From Caenorhabditis remanei (taxonomy: Eukaryota > Nematoda > Chromadorea > Rhabditida > Rhabditidae): 64,000 bases of DNA. Where the stretch lies: NCBI RefSeq assembly GCF_010183535.1, contig NC_071333.1, forward strand, positions 19,342,587 through 19,406,586, given 5' to 3'. Both the position numbers and the translations under genes were made by a program. The notes under the pieces are model-generated. The model was given only the letters and a program-made list of their open reading frames with translations, searched no databases and was not told where the DNA came from. Shown here one piece after another: positions 59,705 through 64,000 of this stretch; position 1 is the first letter of the stretch, and every line of letters starts with the position of its first letter.

Positions 59705-60186
59705 ATTCCAAATCTGTTTTAGACTTTTCATATTCTATATTCATTTCAGATTTTGCCTGTACTCCTGACTACCAATAATTCCAATTTCGATCTTCTCATC
59801 ATCCGTTCCATTCCTCTCCTCACTGTACATTTTGTATTGTTTACCATATCATCTTTCGTTTTTTTTCCTTCATCATCTCCTTTCTGCCAAAACATTTTAT
59901 TTGTGAAAGAATGATGATGGGGGGAAAACATGAAGAAATGCATACACGCATAAGCCTTGATCTCGTCCTCGTCTCGACCACCAAACATTTTGAGCCAACA
60001 AAAACCGGTGCCAAAACACTGCTCTGAAGAGTTTTTGCAACGGTGGGGTGGGGGGTGCCCGCGGGTCCAGTGTAATACCAACAGAGAGGATGGCCGAGGG
60101 GTGGTCGTGACATAATAATAATAATACAAAAATATTATTATTATTCCAGAGAGGAAGGGGGAGAGTTGCGCAAGAAAAAGGGGGTA

Positions 60187-60206
60187 GGGGGGGGGGGGGG
60201 GGGGGG
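60187..60206 (+). repeat. G20 homopolymer run
   Basis: Twenty consecutive G, preceded by GGGGTA and followed by TGAGAGCAG, in the intergenic region. Such tracts can form G-quadruplexes and are unstable in C. elegans lacking the DOG-1 helicase. Confidence 0.95.
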
Positions 60207-60519
60207 TGAGAGCAGAAGAGCAGCAAAAGGTGGGCAAACACACGCATGAACCAACCCGCCAAAACACCTTGGTTTTCTTTTTGTTGGGAGAGAGAGAGTA
60301 GTGGCTCATCTTTTTTGCTCCGTTGTTATTCGGTGCACAAATATTTGGCCTTTTTATCCCTGGTGTGCTCTTTCAGACGAACACACGTCTGGAAGAACTT
60401 GTTTTTGTTATGGTACAAAAACATACAGTTTTCAAAGTGAAGAGCACTGGAATGAGACTCGCAAAAAAGTAAATAGAGAGAGAGATCGGAAGGAAATGGC
60501 ACAATTGGCTTTTTCAGGG

Positions 60520-60525
60520 TTTATT
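60520..60525 (-). terminator. AATAAA polyadenylation signal of the Canopy-like gene
   Basis: TTTATT on the + strand, AATAAA on the minus strand, 17 nt after the stop codon of the Canopy-like gene. Predicts a very short 3' UTR. Confidence 0.65.
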
Positions 60526-60541
60526 ACATAGAGATCCATTA

Positions 60542-63500
60542 TTACAACTCCTTATCATTACTGTCATTTAAAAAACAGCTGGCATCACCATGTTTTAAAG
60601 CATTTTGTGCACAAAGTTGCTTGAAAAGATCATCTACACGTAACTTCTTCAGGAACCACTCTTCAATAACGTCCTCATAGTCTTCCAGTAACGATTCACA
60701 TCCTTGGCGTAGCGCGAAAATCTCGGCAGACGGTTGGTCCCACATCTCGTACGGCATTCCAAGCTCGACCTGAAAATATGTTTTTCATATGTTTTATGTT
60801 TTCTTTCCAAAAACTACACAAAACTTGCTAAAGCCTCAATTTCTCAATTTTCCAAAACCTGGTAACGTCACAGAAAAACCCTTGGTGAATCATCTTTTCT
60901 ATGCAAAACTCATAAAATGAAAAAAAAGTGTGCTTCATTAGTTTCCAGATTTTCAGTTTGACCACCCTGCCTTTTTACTAAGGGGAGGAGAAAAACCACT
61001 TTAGGATACTGTAAGTGTTGTACTTTCTGCGTAGTAGTTTAGCGATGTAACCCAATTCAGAACATACAAAAAGAGGGAAGAAGTGTCTACCCACACCGAA
61101 ATTTTCACTTTATCTCGCATGAGATGACTTACAACAACATAAATTCATTTCATTCGGTCAAATTGTTTTTCGTATGTGACTGTGCGTATAGATTCATAAT
61201 TGGTAGGTGCCCCACACGCAGTTCCACCCAGTGTGTGTGCATGACAGCGAAAAAAGGCCATTTCGCAACAATAGAGACATTTCATTTTGGCGCATTTCAA
61301 CACATTAGGCAAGTGGGGGGTGTCCTAGAGAAACGAAACGAAACCAGTTTAGCGCGATGAGAATCCACGAGAAGTCCATTATATCCTCTCACTCTCCGCT
61401 TTCGTGTACCTATCCCCCCCTCCCCCCATCTCTCTACATCATAATTATGGAGGTAACTACACCATTTCGGATATGTTCCATTTTGGAAAATGTTGCGATT
61501 AGCGAGTAAGGTGAAGTGAGAGGAACAGTGAGAGTCCGGTAAACTTTTTGGTGGGGGCGGTTGTTTAATGGATTTCAATTACCTACGTCCACTTCATACC
61601 GACACACTGTTTGGGATTTTTGATTCGAATGAACAAGAGGATACAAGATGGTGGGGGGACCAGCAAAAATAGTAAAACTGAATCGGAGAATAGTCAGGAA
61701 TTACGGAATTACGGTTTCAGCACTGATATGGCTAAGCTGACATAAAGAAAGTCTTGTGATAAACTGAATGAAGACGTGATTCAGATCTTACAACAGGTAC
61801 CAGAGTCAATTCAAGAAGAATTCAGAAGACGTCGAAAATTGCTCAGAATTAGAAAGATGGGCTCAAAACACAGATTTCGATATTGAAATATTTGACTCTG
61901 TTTGATTATAGAGGACCGAAGTCGAAATAGTGGGCCCAAATCGGAATGGCTTTTTGATTTCGGCCCGCTATTTTCCCTTTGGGCCCGCTGATTTCACTTT
62001 GGGCCCGCATTTTGACTTAGGGCCGCTATTTTCACTTTCGGCTTGCTATCTTTACATTGGCCCGGTATAGTCGAATCGAGCCAGATATTTCAGTTATTGC
62101 ACTTTTACTATTTTTATCAAATTTTTTGCTTTGGAGGTCTCAAAAACATACTAAATTTCAAAAAATTAGAGATTTGTAGGTGAATTCGCTATCAGGTGAA
62201 TCTAAACAAAAATTACACCAACGACTACCAAAGTCTCTCCAATTGCACCCCTTCCAATTTCTTCGAACTCGTATTCAGTATCCTATTTCCTTTGAACCCC
62301 CATTCTCTGTTTTTCCCTTCTCACTAAAACAATCAAGATAGAAGGGTGTGAAAAAGAGCAAAAAAAGTGAAAGAAAGAAGTCTCAGGAAATCGGCAATGA
62401 ATCTTCTTCTCCTCAGGGATTCACAACAATGAGATGAGATTAAAGCAGAAGGTCTGCGTTTGCCCTTTTATCGGAATTGAGCTCATCAGGAAATGCATTT
62501 TTTGTTTCAGTTTATTGCTGTTGTTTATTACTTAACGTGAGCGTTTTCTCTTATTTTGGAATTTGGATATATTTTTGGTTTCTTTTCACTATTTAAAATT
62601 CTAAGAATTCTAAAAACGTCACAAAACAGACATCATGTCATCATATAGCCAATTTTGACTACAAGTCGTTTCTGACCTTGCGCTTGAGGCTATCTGTTAT
62701 TTTTTTCAAACAGTTTGGTTTTATGAATTTCATTCGCCATTTTGAATCTTCTTAAAATTCAAATTTTATGAAATCAAATACTGACCTTCACTCCTTTGTC
62801 TCTCATTTGTTTCAATGTCTCAATTGTTTTTGACGGTGCCCTTGAAAAGCGTTCCAGGTCGGTTTTCTCTTTATGAATCTGAAAAAAGTCGTTTTAGGTA
62901 TGTCAGAAGTTTTTGTTCAGTGAGTTTTCGCGATACTAAGTTTTTGTGAAAATCTGTAGCAGACTTTTTTTTTAATTTCAAAATCAAAATTTTTCAAACT
63001 TTTCACTTTCTGTCAATTTTTTACCGCTTTTTATGATTTTTGGTTCTAATCAAAGCTGAAAATTTGAACTTTCAGAAAATTCTAATTTTGAACATTATAT
63101 TCCTTAACTCGCGCTCAAACGGTCAGTGTCAGTCGACTGTTATGCCTCATATTAGGTTTAGACCTCCCGCTAGACCTCCCGCTAGGGTTTTACAAATAAA
63201 TTTATAAATAATATCTATTTCAAGCTATTGGCCCACTACTTCATCATTTTTCAATGTTTCTTTGTCAAGACTCACCTTAAACTCATTGAACCCCAAACAA
63301 ATCTTCTCCGTGATATCCGCAAATTCCGACGAGACCCTCTGAAATTTTTCACTATACGAAATACAATTTTTCTTGAAAAAACTGAGATTATAGCCGCAAA
63401 ATTGTATCTGTTTGTTTTCAGACTGAGGTTAAGACGTTTGGGAAGATTCTACCTTGCCATTCTCTTCTTGATGTTAAGTTTACGAAAAGAATAATGAATA

Positions 63501-63802
63501 TTTTGTATGGTAGACAGAAAATGTTGTCGAAACAACAAAAATCACAACAAAATTATGGGCAAAACAGTAATTTGTATGTTTTCTGACTGCTCTTTGAAAT
63601 TTTTCTAGAAAACTCACCTTATGAACTCTAGCGGCTTGACTGTCGAATTCGATACTAACCAATGCACATATTTCGCATTTTGTGGGCATAAATGTGTTGT
63701 CTGAAAGCAAAAGTAGTGATAATTTCTTATAAAAGAAAAGAAACGCTTACCAGTTTCACAATTTCCGGCGATAAGAAGTATTAACAGGGGAAATATCCGC
63801 AT
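60542..63802 (-). CDS. Canopy-family (CNPY, saposin-like) secretory-pathway protein, 172 aa
   Basis: Minus-strand exons 63802-63751, 63700-63618, 63338-63276, 62878-62786 and 60769-60542; all GT-AG, in frame. MRIFPLLILLIAGNCE is a signal peptide. The mature protein starts TFMPTKCEICALVSIEFDSQ, the Canopy N-terminal CxxC segment. Further cysteines are in EKICLGF, RQGCESLLEDYEDVIEEWF, DLFKQLCAQN and ASCF, six in all, fitting the three-disulfide saposin-type fold of CNPY/PRAT4 proteins. These act in the endoplasmic reticulum as co-chaperones for receptors. The C-terminus is NDSNDKEL, ending in EL but not a standard KDEL/HDEL. The 2-kb last intron holds a GGGCCC minisatellite. Family assignment rests on the cysteine pattern and the C...LLE.YE..IEEW motif. 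Confidence 0.75.
61932..62075. repeat. GGCCCGCTATTTTCACTTT minisatellite, about 6 units of roughly 20 bp
   Basis: GGCCCGCTATTTTCCCTTTG, GGCCCGCTGATTTCACTTTG, GGCCCGCATTTTGACTTAGG and further decayed units run in tandem inside the last intron of the Canopy-like gene. Units drift towards the right end. Confidence 0.8.
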
Positions 63803-64000
63803 TTTGTGGCAAGAAGTAAAGGAAAATATGTGAAAAAAGAGTAGATTTATGGGCTATAGCATAGCTTCCGCTTTTTTTTACTGCTTACCGGAAATTACTT
63901 TTTTAAACCTCTAAAATTCCGGATAAAAAGTAAAACGTGCTAAATAGCAGAGAGGGTGTAAAACTGGAGTGTCGTTGTGAGAAAAGAAGGGATAGCCGAG
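63803..64000 (-). promoter_or_regulatory. Presumed promoter of the Canopy-like gene
   Basis: The last 200 bp of the window lie upstream of the minus-strand ATG at 63,802. No TATA box or clear motif was identified, and no other ORF. Confidence 0.3.

Larger units (their letters stand above)
58115..60541. other. 3' UTR and intergenic region between LIN-14-like and Canopy genes
   Basis: The first part, pyrimidine-rich to about 58,900, is the likely 3' UTR. From 59,000 on it is AT-rich with a MITE (59,500-59,704), an ATT/AAT repeat near 60,115-60,145 and a G20 run. The 187-codon minus-strand ORF at 59,746-60,309 follows the G and AAT runs and is not accepted as a gene. Confidence 0.5.

Noticed and set aside
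59746..60309. 187-codon minus-strand ORF, the longest in this region
   Set aside because: Pro- and Tyr-rich blocks come directly from the G20 run and the AAT repeat. Two other minus frames are open over the same DNA, typical of biased composition.

Overview
This is a nematode nuclear genome window, almost certainly Caenorhabditis. Introns are short with TTTCAG-type acceptors, and the gene families are ones expanded or known in that genus (DUF3557 proteins, NHR-25-type NR5A receptors, a LIN-14/BEN-like gene, Tc3-type transposons). C. elegans is known for one NR5A gene, whereas two diverged NR5A genes lie in tandem here, so this is probably another species or a poorly described locus. Gene models were built by hand from reading frames and splice sites; no database search was possible.

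Layout. 1-11,420: about 163 copies of a purine-rich 70-bp satellite. 11,420-13,850: flank with one stray satellite monomer and decayed repeats. 13,849-16,163 (+): a DUF3557 gene. 16,650-31,600: a tandem duplication carrying two NR5A-type nuclear receptor genes, copy A (18,253-24,652) and copy B (26,938-30,339). Copy A has a 3.4-kb Tc3-like transposon with an intact-looking transposase in intron 1, and a 1.8-kb TTAA-flanked foldback element is nested inside it. Copy B lacks both but has its own insertions. The duplicated block ends in the promoter of a Ser/Pro-rich gene (31,614-32,872, +), so copy A is followed by an orphan copy of that promoter.

32,900-36,300 holds palindromic repeats and an LTR-like fragment. 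36,302-38,426 (+) is a small gene with paired zinc-finger-like modules. It converges on a second DUF3557 gene (38,795-40,425, -) with a TA-flanked MITE in intron 1. 40,670-52,350 is gene-poor: a PIF/Harbinger-like MITE, an ORF fragment related to sequence inside the zinc-finger gene, a decayed tandem duplication, one orphan exon and a GC-rich block. 52,361-58,114 (+) is a LIN-14-like gene with a 3.8-kb intron. 60,542-63,802 (-) is a Canopy-family ER protein gene.

The most interesting material is the NR5A pair. Copy B changes the P-box glycine to valine, loses the conserved tryptophan of the ligand-domain signature and changes the Ftz-F1 box, while keeping a full open frame. Also notable are the nested transposon that times the insertion after the duplication, the higher-order structure of the satellite, and the absence of a visible lin-4 seed match behind the LIN-14-like gene.
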